A DNA stretch of 64,000 nucleotides from Bacillus_P idriensis_A (GCF_050483325.1 NZ_JBCMYF010000025.1:6127-70126), one strand, 5' to 3'; positions 16,348 to 24,246 are shown, counted from the stretch's first letter. Numbers and translations are program-made. The notes: generated by a model from the letters alone, not told the origin.

Positions 16348-17766
16348 TCAGATTGATATCGGTGCGCTTTTGCTCGCGTCAAGCAGTTCTCCGTATTTAG
16401 CCCTCTTCTGATAATTGCCTCTGCCTGCCTTGCCGGCGAATTGCTTATCCTTTACGACAAATTCCCCTCTTGATAAAACGGAAACAGGCTCTCCTGTTAC
16501 TTGCAGACCCTCAAATGCGTTATAATCAACCGCCATGTGGTGAGTTTCAGCAGAAATAGTCCGTTCAGCTGAAGGGTCAAACAGAACAAGATCCGCATCA
16601 GAGCCGACTGCAATCGTTCCTTTTTTAGGGTAGAGACCGAATAGCTTTGCACTTTTAGTACTTGTCAAATCAACAAATTGGTTCAAAGAGATTCTTCCTT
16701 TAGTCACACCTTCTGAAAATAGAATGCTCAAACGATCTTCAATGATTGGTCCGCCATTTGGAATTTTCGTAAAATCCCCTTTCCCCAAATCCTTCTGTCC
16801 TTTGAAATCAAACGAGCATTGATCAGATCCAATCGTCTGCAGCACTCCTGTTTTCAGCGCATTCCAGAGTACATCCTGATGCTTTTTCTCACGGAGAGGA
16901 GGTGACCAGACATATTTCGCTCCTTCAAAATCCGGCTTTTCCAAGTGTGTTTGATCAAGAACCAAGTACTGTGGACATGTTTCCCCCCATACATCAAAGC
17001 CCTTGCTTCTAGCTTCGGCAATTTTTTCAACTGCGTCCGCACAGGAAACGTGTACTACATAAAGCTGTGAACCCGCAAGCCCAGTTAATTGAGCCGCTCT
17101 TCCAGTTGCTTCTCCTTCAACTTCAGGAGGGCGTGTTAACGCGTGATATATGGGATCTGTCTTTCCTTCAGCAAGTGCTTTTTTCGTCAGATAATCAATG
17201 ACATCTCCATTTTCAGCGTGTACCATGACAAGGCCGCCAAGTTCTTTAGCCGTTAAAAGCGTCCGGAATAATGTTTCATCGTCCGCCTGAAAAACATTTT
17301 TGTAGGCCATAAAGACTTTGAATGATGAAATGCCTTCTTCATTTATGACAGCCGGAAGCTCCCCAAGTACATCCTCATTTATTTCAGAAATCATTAAGTG
17401 AAAACTGTAATCGATCACGGCTTTATCTTTGGATTTTTCATGCCATGTCTGAATGGCATCCTTAAGCGGTTTCCCTTTCTCGGTTAGACAAAAATCAATA
17501 ACCGTAGTTGTGCCTCCAAAGGCTGCAGCCATTGTTCCGCTCTCAAAGTCATCTCTAGTCACGGTACCTCCAAATGGCATATCAAGGTGTGTATGCGGAT
17601 CTATACCGCCTGGAAAAACATAGCAGCCCTTTGCATCAACAATTTCTGCTCCCTCTTCGGGCAAATTGCAGCCAATCGCTGCAATTTGTTCTCCTTCTAC
17701 TAAAATATCTGCTTTATACGTATCGGCAGCTGTCACGATTATGCCGTTTTTAATTATTTTTTTCAT
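16348..17766 (-). CDS. hydA: dihydropyrimidinase (D-hydantoinase)
   Basis: This 472-residue cyclic amidase opens dihydrouracil to N-carbamoyl-beta-alanine. The metal-binding pair is in GGIDPHTHLDMPFGG. The carbamylated Lys is in SSFKVFMAYKN. Further metal His residues are in VMVHAENGD and YVVHVSCADA, and the last Asp is in QTIGSDQCSFDF. Length and motifs fit the dihydropyrimidinase/hydantoinase group. GGGAGGG lies 9 nt before the ATG, and the gap to preA is 17 nt. Hydantoinase activity is possible as a side activity; the neighbours favour dihydropyrimidines. Confidence 0.95.
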   Translation of the reverse strand: MKKIIKNGIIVTAADTYKADILVEGEQIAAIGCNLPEEGAEIVDAKGCYVFPGGIDPHTHLDMPFGGTVTRDDFESGTMAAAFGGTTTVIDFCLTEKGKPLKDAIQTWHEKSKDKAVIDYSFHLMISEINEDVLGELPAVINEEGISSFKVFMAYKNVFQADDETLFRTLLTAKELGGLVMVHAENGDVIDYLTKKALAEGKTDPIYHALTRPPEVEGEATGRAAQLTGLAGSQLYVVHVSCADAVEKIAEARSKGFDVWGETCPQYLVLDQTHLEKPDFEGAKYVWSPPLREKKHQDVLWNALKTGVLQTIGSDQCSFDFKGQKDLGKGDFTKIPNGGPIIEDRLSILFSEGVTKGRISLNQFVDLTSTKSAKLFGLYPKKGTIAVGSDADLVLFDPSAERTISAETHHMAVDYNAFEGLQVTGEPVSVLSRGEFVVKDKQFAGKAGRGNYQKRAKYGELLDASKSAPISI

Positions 17767-17783
17767 CAGTCCGCGCCCTCCCT

Positions 17784-19070
17784 TTACTTCACAAAGTCTG
17801 CACTTGAAGTTCCAAGTGCACCAATTACCGACTGTCTTTCATTCCATGTCATTGGCGGCAGTTCATTAGCAAGCTCGACCATATCGATGGCTCCATCAAC
17901 CGGACATACGATTGAACAAAGATTGCAGCCGACACAATCTTCTTCACGCACTTTCAGATAGGACTTGCCGCTTGCATCCTTCAGCATGTCAATACACTGA
18001 TGGGACGTATCTTCACAGGCAATGTGACATTTATTGCAGTTGATGCACACTTCTGTATTTATTTGCGCAACAACTTTATAGTTTAAATCAAGCTCTCCCC
18101 AGTCTGAATATCTCGGAACAGATTTGCCGACCAGATCCATGACGGACGTTAAACCTTTGTCATCTAAATAATTGGACAGGCCTTCAATCATATCTTCAAC
18201 AATCCGGAATCCGTGATGCATGGCGGCTGTACAAACCTGGACGCCCATTGCACCCATCAGCATGAATTCAACGGTATCCTTCCAGTTTGAGATGCCGCCG
18301 ATGCCTGAAATCGGCACATTGATCCGCGGATTCCTTGCACATTCCGCTACCATGTTTAACGCAATCGGCTTAACAGCGGGACCGCAGTACCCCCCGTGAG
18401 CTCCTTTTCCGGCTACATGCGGAATTGTATTCCAGGTATCAATGTCAACCCCGGCGAGGCTGTTGATCGTATTGATCATGGAGATGGCATCCGCTCCTCC
18501 TGCAACGGCTGCTTCAGCTGTTACCGTAATATCGGTTATGTTCGGAGTGAGTTTGACAATGACAGGTGTTTTCGCCGCTTCTTTAGCCCAGTAAGTTTGC
18601 CTTTCCACCAGATCCGGCACCTGACCGGATGCCGCCCCCATGCCGCGCTCTGCCATGCCGTGGGGACATCCGAAATTAAGCTCAAGACCATCTACCCCGA
18701 CATCCTCCACACGCTTAACAATTTCATGCCATTTCTCCTGTTTCGGTTCTACCATCAGCGACGCAATAATCGCATGGTTCGGAAATCTTTTTTTCGTTTC
18801 ATAAATTTCTTTTAAATTCACCTCAAGCGGACGATCTGTAATCAGTTCAATATTATTAAAACCGGCTACACGCTGCCCATTAAAACTGACGGCGGCAAAT
18901 CGGGAAGAGACATTTAAAATCGGATCCCCGAGCGTCTTCCATACAGCCCCTCCCCAGCCTGCTTCAAACGCCCTCTGAACCTGATAGCCGGAATTTGTCG
19001 GAGGAGCGGAAGCAAGCCAAAAAGGATTCGGTGACTTTATCCCTGCAAAATCAATTCTTAAATCAGCCAT
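17784..19070 (-). CDS. preA: NAD-dependent dihydropyrimidine dehydrogenase subunit PreA
   Basis: This 428-residue protein has an FMN-binding TIM barrel (residues 1-310, related to dihydroorotate dehydrogenase) with NFGCPHGMAERGMGAASGQ around the active-site loop. A C-terminal ferredoxin domain has two 4Fe-4S motifs, CINCNKCHIAC and CVGCNLCSIVC. With PreT it reduces uracil or thymine to the dihydro form. It is separated from preT by about 200 nt that hold one hairpin repeat copy and a second hairpin, unlike the other tight junctions of the operon. AGGGAGG precedes the ATG. Confidence 0.95.
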   Translation of the reverse strand: MADLRIDFAGIKSPNPFWLASAPPTNSGYQVQRAFEAGWGGAVWKTLGDPILNVSSRFAAVSFNGQRVAGFNNIELITDRPLEVNLKEIYETKKRFPNHAIIASLMVEPKQEKWHEIVKRVEDVGVDGLELNFGCPHGMAERGMGAASGQVPDLVERQTYWAKEAAKTPVIVKLTPNITDITVTAEAAVAGGADAISMINTINSLAGVDIDTWNTIPHVAGKGAHGGYCGPAVKPIALNMVAECARNPRINVPISGIGGISNWKDTVEFMLMGAMGVQVCTAAMHHGFRIVEDMIEGLSNYLDDKGLTSVMDLVGKSVPRYSDWGELDLNYKVVAQINTEVCINCNKCHIACEDTSHQCIDMLKDASGKSYLKVREEDCVGCNLCSIVCPVDGAIDMVELANELPPMTWNERQSVIGALGTSSADFVK

Positions 19071-19090
19071 GTATGAACCTCCCTTAATTA

Positions 19091-19210
19091 GAAATGCGGA
19101 ATCACCCGTTTAGCTCCGACAGACAGATAAGAAATCACCCGAAAAGTCCGGTTTTGACTTTTTGGGGGATTTTGTTCTGGCCGAGGAGCTGGGTGATGCA
19201 GCTGGACACT
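19091..19210 (+). repeat. intergenic hairpin repeat copy inside the preT-preA junction
   Basis: The copy starts GAAATGCGGAATCACCC. The outer arms ATCACCC (19101-19107) and GGGTGAT (19200-19206) pair exactly. AGCTCC (19112-19117) and GGAGCT (19194-19199) also pair exactly. The central hairpin has diverged (AATCACCCGAAAAGTC with GACTTTTTGGGGGATT) yet still pairs along most of its length. Confidence 0.9.
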
Positions 19211-19216
19211 GAAATG

Positions 19217-19250
19217 CGGAACTGCCTTATACAGATTAGAGGCAGTTCCG
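19217..19250. other. 10-bp hairpin between preT and preA
   Basis: CGGAACTGCC (19217-19226) and GGCAGTTCCG (19241-19250) pair perfectly around a 14-nt loop. The T-rich tail lies on the plus strand, opposite to the operon, so it is not a typical terminator for preT. It begins with GAAATGCGGA, the first bases of the repeat family, and may be a remnant of a second copy. Confidence 0.6.
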
Positions 19251-19273
19251 TTTTATTTAGTGTCATGAAAAAT

Positions 19274-20632
19274 TCAGGCAAGCTTCCGTTCTTCAAAAGA
19301 TATCTTTTTATGAATCTCATAAGCTGTCAGCTTTCCTTGCTGAGCCGCTGATACGACCATCGCATCTCCCTGGCCCTTGCCGAAAATCACATCTCCGCAG
19401 GCAAAGATTTTCTCATTTGAGGTTTGGTAAGATTCCTCTGAAATACGCACAACCCCATCAGAGTGTTCAACCCCGAATTGTTCAATTAAATGGAGGTATC
19501 TGGATTGACCGATTGCACGGATGACCGCATCGGTTTCGATGATAAACTCAGAACCCGGTACGGGCACAGGACGAGGTCGCTGTCCATCAACTCCTGCAGA
19601 AAGCTCCATTTTGAAGCATTCAATTCCTATTACTCGATTATCCTCATTTGTTACAATCCGTTTTGGGGCAGTAAGCCATTTAAATGCTACGCCGTCCTGC
19701 TTGGCGAATTCATATTCAAAATCATAGGCTGTCATTTCCGCCTGAGTTCTGCGGTATAGAATGCTGACTTCCTCCGCACCAAGCCTTACAGAGCAAGTTG
19801 CAGCATCGATTGCCGTATTGCCGGCTCCTATAACAACAGCCTTTTTCCCTATTAGGTCCATTGTTTTGGCCGTTTTTGTCTCTTTTACAAAATCAATTGC
19901 ATCGTATACTCCATCTGCATCTTCGCCTTCAATGCCAAGCTTAGGAACAGATGACATTCCGACAGCAAGAACAACAGCATCATAATTCTCTATTAATTCA
20001 GAAGCCATGACATCTTTTCCTACCCGTGTATTCGTCCTGATTTCAACATTAAGGTTTTTCACTTGCTGAACTTCCCAAAAAGAAATGGACTGCGGCAGCC
20101 TGAATGAGACGATGCCATACGTATTTAAACCTCCGGCATATTGTTCCGCTTCAAAAATCGTTACGGTATAACCCAGCAGAGCAAGCTCCCTTGCAGCTGA
20201 TAATCCTGCAGGACCTCCGCCAACAATGGCTACAGTCTTGCCATTCTTTTCACCTGCTTTAAACAGGACTTGTTCATTATGAATCGCCCAATCAGTGGCA
20301 TAGCGCTGCAGATTTCCGATCATGATCGGCTTTGTAGAAGAATTAAGGACACATGCTCCTTCACATAGCTCCTCTGTCGGGCAAACACGGGAACAGCTTG
20401 CTCCAACAGGATTGGCTGTCATTATGGTTTTGGCGGATCCCTTCAGGTTTCCAGAAGCAATTTTCTTAATAAAAGATGGGATATCAATACCAGTCGGACA
20501 AGCCTGAATACATGGTGCGTCGTAGCAATATAAACATCTGTTCGCTTCCTCGAACGCTTCCCTGTTTGACAGGGCCTGCTCAACCTCCATAAAATTTCTC
20601 TCTAGATCGGTTAAAGAAATTTCCCTAGTCAA
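19274..20632 (-). CDS. preT: dihydropyrimidine dehydrogenase subunit PreT (FAD/NAD(P)H oxidoreductase)
   Basis: This 452-residue GltD-like protein has N-terminal Fe-S cysteines in NRCLYCYDAPCIQACPTG and CSRVCPTEELCEGAC. An FAD-binding Rossmann motif (IVGGGPAGLSAARELALLG) follows, then an NAD(P)H motif (VVIGAGNTAIDAATCSVRLG) and a C-terminal FAD contact (IFACGDVIFGKGQGDAMVV). It passes electrons from NAD(P)H to PreA. The start is TTG at 20632 with AAGGAGG 8 nt upstream. It follows pydC by 24 nt. Together PreT and PreA correspond to the fused eukaryotic dihydropyrimidine dehydrogenase. Confidence 0.94.
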   Translation of the reverse strand: MTREISLTDLERNFMEVEQALSNREAFEEANRCLYCYDAPCIQACPTGIDIPSFIKKIASGNLKGSAKTIMTANPVGASCSRVCPTEELCEGACVLNSSTKPIMIGNLQRYATDWAIHNEQVLFKAGEKNGKTVAIVGGGPAGLSAARELALLGYTVTIFEAEQYAGGLNTYGIVSFRLPQSISFWEVQQVKNLNVEIRTNTRVGKDVMASELIENYDAVVLAVGMSSVPKLGIEGEDADGVYDAIDFVKETKTAKTMDLIGKKAVVIGAGNTAIDAATCSVRLGAEEVSILYRRTQAEMTAYDFEYEFAKQDGVAFKWLTAPKRIVTNEDNRVIGIECFKMELSAGVDGQRPRPVPVPGSEFIIETDAVIRAIGQSRYLHLIEQFGVEHSDGVVRISEESYQTSNEKIFACGDVIFGKGQGDAMVVSAAQQGKLTAYEIHKKISFEERKLA

Positions 20633-20656
20633 GATAAAAACCTCCTTTTCCAGCGA

Positions 20657-21547
20657 TTAAGGCAGCAAAGCCGTCATTTCCTGATATGTTTCGGGACGTC
20701 TGTCACGATAAAACTGCCAAGTATCCCGGACTTCGCGAATTAATTTTTTATCCATCTCACCGATAACGACCTCGTCCCTGTCACGGCTTCCTTCAGCCAC
20801 AAAGCGGCCTCTTGGATCCGCCAGATAGGATTGTCCGTAAAATTCACCCATGTTCCACGGTCCTTCGTAACCAACGCGGTTAATGGCCCCAATGTAATAT
20901 CCATTTGCTACGGCATGTGCCGGCTGTTCAAGCTTCCATAAATACTCTGAAAGACCCGCAACTGTAGCTGAAGGGTTAAAGACAATTTCAGCTCCATTTA
21001 AACCAAGAAGCCTTGCACCTTCAGGGAAATGGCGGTCATAACAGATATAAACCCCAATTTTCGCAAAAGCTGTGTCAAAAACAGGATAGCCGAGGTTCCC
21101 CGGTTTAAAGTAAAACTTCTCCCAGAAACCGCCTCCTTCTTTGCCCACTCCTACATGCGGAATATGATGTTTTCTGTATTTCCCTAAGTATGATCCATCC
21201 GCATCAATGACTGCAGCTGTATTATAATAAGTAGCAATTCCTTCGCGTTCGTAAATTGGCAGGACAATGACAATGCCCAGTTCACGTGCCAGCTCTTGAA
21301 ACCGTTTAGTTGTCGGTCCATTTGGAATTTCTTCTGCTGCGTCGTACCATTTTGTGTTCTGTTCTGTACAAAAGTACGGGCCATAAAAGATTTCCTGAAG
21401 ACAGACAATCTGCGCACCTCGTTCGCTTGCTTCTTTCACAAGCTTAATATGCTTTTCAATCGCTTTTTCTTTGTGAACTTCGACAGTCTCATTTCCATCC
21501 ACATCATTACTGGCCTGAATTAATCCAATCACTACTTTGTCTGACAT
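20657..21547 (-). CDS. pydC: beta-ureidopropionase (N-carbamoyl-beta-alanine amidohydrolase, nitrilase superfamily)
   Basis: This 296-residue nitrilase-superfamily protein has the catalytic Glu in LQEIFYGPYF, the Lys in GKYRKHHIPH and the Cys in YICYDRHFPEGAR. It releases CO2 and ammonia from N-carbamoyl-beta-alanine or N-carbamoyl-3-aminoisobutyrate, giving the beta-amino acid. The close match of the CYDRHFPEGAR context and the length are typical of this enzyme. N-carbamoylputrescine amidase is the nearest alternative, but the operon decides. It is the first gene of the unit; AAGGAGG lies 7 nt before the ATG, and inverted sites lie in the upstream region. Confidence 0.92.
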   Translation of the reverse strand: MSDKVVIGLIQASNDVDGNETVEVHKEKAIEKHIKLVKEASERGAQIVCLQEIFYGPYFCTEQNTKWYDAAEEIPNGPTTKRFQELARELGIVIVLPIYEREGIATYYNTAAVIDADGSYLGKYRKHHIPHVGVGKEGGGFWEKFYFKPGNLGYPVFDTAFAKIGVYICYDRHFPEGARLLGLNGAEIVFNPSATVAGLSEYLWKLEQPAHAVANGYYIGAINRVGYEGPWNMGEFYGQSYLADPRGRFVAEGSRDRDEVVIGEMDKKLIREVRDTWQFYRDRRPETYQEMTALLP

Positions 21548-21645
21548 GCGACAGCCTCCTTAGGACAATTATTCAAAAATAAATATAATATTCTAAATAT
21601 TAAAAATTTAAACTATGTATCTATTTTACTTTCAATTCCCTCCGT

Positions 21646-21698
21646 TTACATTGTACAAATTGTTAAAAGGTTTCATTCATTTCTCTTGCACAATGTAA
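21646..21698. promoter_or_regulatory. candidate operator: inverted 9-bp sites upstream of pydC
   Basis: TTACATTGT (21646-21654) and ACAATGTAA (21690-21698) are exact inverted copies with centres 44 bp apart, about four helical turns. A third AATGTAAAA lies at 21736-21744. They lie in the divergent region between pydC and the DUF6509 gene, so a regulator such as the PucR-type protein could bind. This is inference. Confidence 0.45.
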
Positions 21699-21820
21699 AA
21701 AAGGAGGTTGGTGATGTAAGATTTTATAACATTTTAATGTAAAATTTGTGTTATCTTCTTTTTTTCGTTAGGATAAAGAGGAGACAATTGAATTAAATTG
21801 AGAGATTGGAATGATACATA

Positions 21821-22111
21821 TTGAATATTGCAGCCTACACGGTTGAAAAATTGCATGATCCATTCGGAATTCTATCAGGAGATCGCTATGAATTCTTCCT
21901 GGAGCTTGATGTGGAAGAAGACGATGAATTGTATACAGAAAAAGGACTGCTCTTAAAGGTGATTTACTTAGTGGATGACACAGGCGGCAGAATTTCTGTT
22001 TATCACCTTATGGAAAAGGAAACAAATACATTCCTTGATTTCGAGCTTGATGAAGAAGAAGAAGCTATGATCAAGGAATTCTGCCAGGGACATTATTCAG
22101 AAGAAAATTAA
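21821..22111 (+). CDS. DUF6509 family protein
   Basis: This 96-residue acidic protein has the pattern YTVEKLHDPFGILSGDRYEF near the start, DDELYTEKGLLLKVIY in the middle, and an acidic C-terminus (FELDEEEEAMIKEFC). It matches a short conserved Bacillaceae family labelled DUF6509 as I remember it. Function unknown. The reading frame starts with TTG at 21821; a GGAATG-type Shine-Dalgarno is weak. An ATG at 21811 is out of frame. The gene is transcribed away from the pyd operon and ends at its own terminator. Confidence 0.75.
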   Translation: MNIAAYTVEKLHDPFGILSGDRYEFFLELDVEEDDELYTEKGLLLKVIYLVDDTGGRISVYHLMEKETNTFLDFELDEEEEAMIKEFCQGHYSEEN

Positions 22112-22115
22112 GAAA

Positions 22116-22142
22116 GAGCAGGCGATTAGCCTGCTCCATTTT
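22116..22142 (+). terminator. terminator after the DUF6509 gene
   Basis: GAGCAGGC-GATTA-GCCTGCTC is an 8-bp stem followed by CATTTT. It sits 5 nt after the stop codon. Confidence 0.75.
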
Positions 22143-22148
22143 AAGAGT

Positions 22149-22296
22149 TAAGAAGTATAAAATTTTGCGCTTCGATGTCTAGCTCCATCGCCCAACTCCT
22201 CGGTCAGAACGGATCCGCCAGTAAAGGCAAAAAGCGCCTTTTCTGGCGGATCCTTATCTGCCTGTCGGAGCTAAACGGGCGCTTGCGCTTTTCTTA
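22149..22296 (-). repeat. intergenic hairpin repeat, full-length long-tailed copy (minus orientation)
   Basis: Read on the minus strand: GAAAAGCGCAAGCGCCCG, AGCTCCGACAGGCAGATAAG, a perfect central hairpin with GGATCCGCCAG pairing to CTGGCGGATCC, then GGAGTTGGGCGATGGAGC and the tail CATCGAAGCGCAAAATTTTA. Both the short-tail end (GGAGCTAGACA) and the long tail are present, so this copy links the two subtypes. Its left end supplies the stop codon of the neighbouring gene. Confidence 0.88.
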
Positions 22297-22689
22297 TACT
22301 TCTGTTTTTTTGCCTTCTTCTACGATATGAAACAGAAGATGCGCCAAATGATGGATCGGCCCGTGTCCTTCTTCCTCTTCGTTCGTTTCTTCATTAAATT
22401 CCAGATCATTTAAATAAAGAGCCGTGAATTGATAGAAATCCTTCAATTCAAAGGAATAGCAAGCGCTTGGATCTTCCTGCTCTTCTTCATAATGAAGAAC
22501 GAGGTACCACTCTTTGCCCTCTTGATCTTCTCCGTCAAAGAATATGAAAAAGCCGACATTTGTATCAAGTTCGAACAAATGGCGCGTTCCGCCTTCTGTT
22601 ACACGGTGAAAATCTTCCTCGTTCAATTTTTGTACGGTCATTGCATCTGTTTGATCTTCTTTATGAAATTCTACTGAAAATGAATTCAT
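22294..22689 (-). CDS. hypothetical cytosolic protein
   Basis: This 131-residue acidic protein starts MNSFSVEFHKEDQTDAMTVQ. It contains an internal HLFELDTNVGFFIFFDGEDQ and ends with a Glu-rich segment and histidine pairs (GPIHHLAHLLFHIVEEGKK). No signal peptide or membrane span is visible. The family was not recognised. AGGAGA lies 6 nt upstream of the ATG at 22689, which supports this start over the longer reading to 22749. Its last codons and TAA stop abut and overlap the end of a repeat element, so repeat insertion may have set the C-terminus. Confidence 0.75.
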   Translation of the reverse strand: MNSFSVEFHKEDQTDAMTVQKLNEEDFHRVTEGGTRHLFELDTNVGFFIFFDGEDQEGKEWYLVLHYEEEQEDPSACYSFELKDFYQFTALYLNDLEFNEETNEEEEGHGPIHHLAHLLFHIVEEGKKTEV

Positions 22690-22755
22690 GCTATCTCTCC
22701 TATGTATTAGATTCTTCCCTATCGTATACCACTTTTCCTTGAAAAACAAAACGAA

Positions 22756-22779
22756 GGCCCCTTTTTTAAAAAAGGAGCC
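22756..22779 (-). terminator. terminator after the acetate transporter gene
   Basis: On the minus strand GGCTCCTTTTTT pairs with AAAAAAGGGGCC (one G-U) and is followed by TTCGTTTTGTTTTT. The palindromic A/T centre leaves almost no loop. Confidence 0.65.
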
Positions 22780-22785
22780 GTTCCA

Positions 22786-23403
22786 TTACTTTTTAAAAAT
22801 GCCAAAAGGTTTTCCAATCGGCAGGAAAACACGCCCGAAATGAGCATTCAGCACTGCTGCCGCTGAACCGTAAAACGATAAGAGTGCAATCAGCATTTCA
22901 GATACTGCTGCAAGCATATGCGTCGCTTCGTGCATGATGCCGAAAGAACTTAAAGAAAGACCGATAAATAAGAAATCAATAAGAACGAAAATAAAAAATA
23001 ATACTTTATGCGTTTCCATGGCACCAATTGTCATGAATAAGCTGAAGATTAAATAACCGACAAAAGCAAAGCCAAGCTGCTTTGGATCTACGCTTGCTGC
23101 AAGCTCTTCCCCGAATACACCTAATTGAATAAGCCAAGAGCCTCCTACGCCAAGCCAGAACAGACCAAATGCACCAAAAGCAGTCGTTCCGAACGTATTG
23201 TTATGCTTTGCATCATTGATGCAAGCAAAAAGCTGAGCAAACCCTCCTAAAAAGATCGCCCATGGCAAAATAAATGAAAGTCCCTCTGTTAACCCAAGCT
23301 TTTGCGAAGAAGCAACGAGTGTAACCATTGCAAGTCCAAAAAGTCCAAGCGCTGAAGGATCTGCGGTTGTCATTTTTACTTGTTGTACATTCTGATTGTT
23401 CAT
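22786..23403 (-). CDS. satP: acetate uptake transporter, GPR1/FUN34/YaaH (SatP) family
   Basis: This 205-residue protein has six membrane segments. The family motif near the N-terminus appears as DPSALGLFGLAMVTL (usual form NPAPLGL). It should carry acetate or succinate with protons. The start is at 23403 with AGGAGG upstream; the longer reading to 23430 has no ribosome binding site. A consensus-like promoter (TTGACA, 17 nt, TATCTT) and a CcpA cre site upstream of it are present, so control by carbon status is likely. Monocistronic, with its own terminator. Confidence 0.9.
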   Translation of the reverse strand: MNNQNVQQVKMTTADPSALGLFGLAMVTLVASSQKLGLTEGLSFILPWAIFLGGFAQLFACINDAKHNNTFGTTAFGAFGLFWLGVGGSWLIQLGVFGEELAASVDPKQLGFAFVGYLIFSLFMTIGAMETHKVLFFIFVLIDFLFIGLSLSSFGIMHEATHMLAAVSEMLIALLSFYGSAAAVLNAHFGRVFLPIGKPFGIFKK

Positions 23404-23438
23404 AATGAACCTCCTATATTTTAAACACATACTTGAAC

Positions 23439-23467
23439 AAGATACAGGATTGAAATACCGGTGTCAA
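23439..23467 (-). promoter_or_regulatory. SigA promoter of the acetate transporter gene
   Basis: On the minus strand TTGACA (23467-23462), a 17-nt spacer and TATCTT (23444-23439). The predicted start of transcription is near 23432, about 29 nt before the ATG. Confidence 0.7.
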
Positions 23468-23490
23468 TGAGTTTTTAAGGGGTGTAAAAT

Positions 23491-23504
23491 AGTAAACGAT
23501 TACA
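23491..23504 (-). promoter_or_regulatory. CcpA catabolite-responsive element (cre)
   Basis: AGTAAACGATTACA matches the degenerate cre consensus TGWNANCGNTNWCA at all defined positions but the first. Its centre is about 65 bp upstream of the predicted transcription start, as in CcpA-activated acetate overflow genes rather than in repressed ones. Confidence 0.6.
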
Positions 23505-23523
23505 TTTTTTCCGGAGAAAATAA

Positions 23524-23549
23524 AAAAAGCTGCCATGCGGCAGCTTTTT
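23524..23549 (-). terminator. terminator after the cold shock gene
   Basis: AAAAAGCTGCC and GGCAGCTTTTT (11 bp) with a 4-nt loop. T tracts on both strands. Confidence 0.85.
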
Positions 23550-23555
23550 AGTTCA

Positions 23556-23759
23556 TTATAATTTTACAACGTTCTCTGCTTGAGGTCCGCGGTTGCCTTC
23601 AACGATGTTGAATTCAACTTCTTGGCCTTCTTCTAACGTTTTGTACCCTTCGCCAGTGATCGCGCTGAAGTGAACGAATACATCGTTTCCGCCTTCAACT
23701 TCGATAAATCCAAAGCCTTTTTCTGAATTAAACCATTTTACTTTTCCAGTTGCTTGCAT
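23556..23759 (-). CDS. cspB: cold shock protein (CspA/CspB family)
   Basis: This 67-residue single cold-shock domain has RNP1 (KGFGFIEV) and RNP2 (DVFVHFSAI), the opening GKVKWFNSEKGFG, and the usual end RGPQAENVVKL. It binds single-stranded RNA and DNA as a chaperone. The length is typical. GGAGG lies 8 nt before the ATG. The upstream region is AT-rich and could hold a long leader, as in other csp genes, but no cold-box was identified. The assignment to cspB rather than cspC or cspD is not certain. Confidence 0.95.
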   Translation of the reverse strand: MQATGKVKWFNSEKGFGFIEVEGGNDVFVHFSAITGEGYKTLEEGQEVEFNIVEGNRGPQAENVVKL

Positions 23760-24246
23760 GAGAAAACCTCCAAAAATTTTTTAATATGTCCTACTCTTTA
23801 CAACATGGTAAATAAAATATTCACATATTATAAAGAGTATCAATAAGAGGAATAGATAGCCTTTATAACATGTGAATGCTAAACCCCATATGAATTCATC
23901 TTAAAAAGATTTGACTGATAGTCTGACAATATCTATTGGCCATTCATTTATTTAACTGTGAACACAAAGCAACGAAAGCCCTACCTCTCTTTCGTCCTTG
24001 CGGCTCCGATGACCGCGCCAGCTTGAATTAAGCTAACAAAAATCAAAGGATTTGAACTTAAAAAACCTAGATTATCCACTGAGGATAATTGAATGTGAAT
24101 CTCTATTATTTCTTGGTAGAAGGGTTGTATATTATGAACTAACTTTTTTATTATACATTGATAGAAGATGAAAATCAACTTTTGGACAAGTGTTAGCCTG
24201 CTTTTTGTCGAATACTTCAGCGAAAACAGCTGCATTATTTACGAAC
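23760..24246. other. AT-rich gap without a convincing gene
   Basis: The stretch holds the csp ribosome binding site and its probable leader (to about 23830). The rest shows no reading frame with a ribosome binding site. A minus-strand frame of 84 codons (23981-24235) has odd composition and no start signal. One GC-richer part (23970-24025) stands out, but I could not assign it. Confidence 0.5.

Noticed and set aside
23981..24235. 84-codon minus-strand frame upstream of csp
   Set aside because: No ribosome binding site, unusual composition, no recognisable domain.
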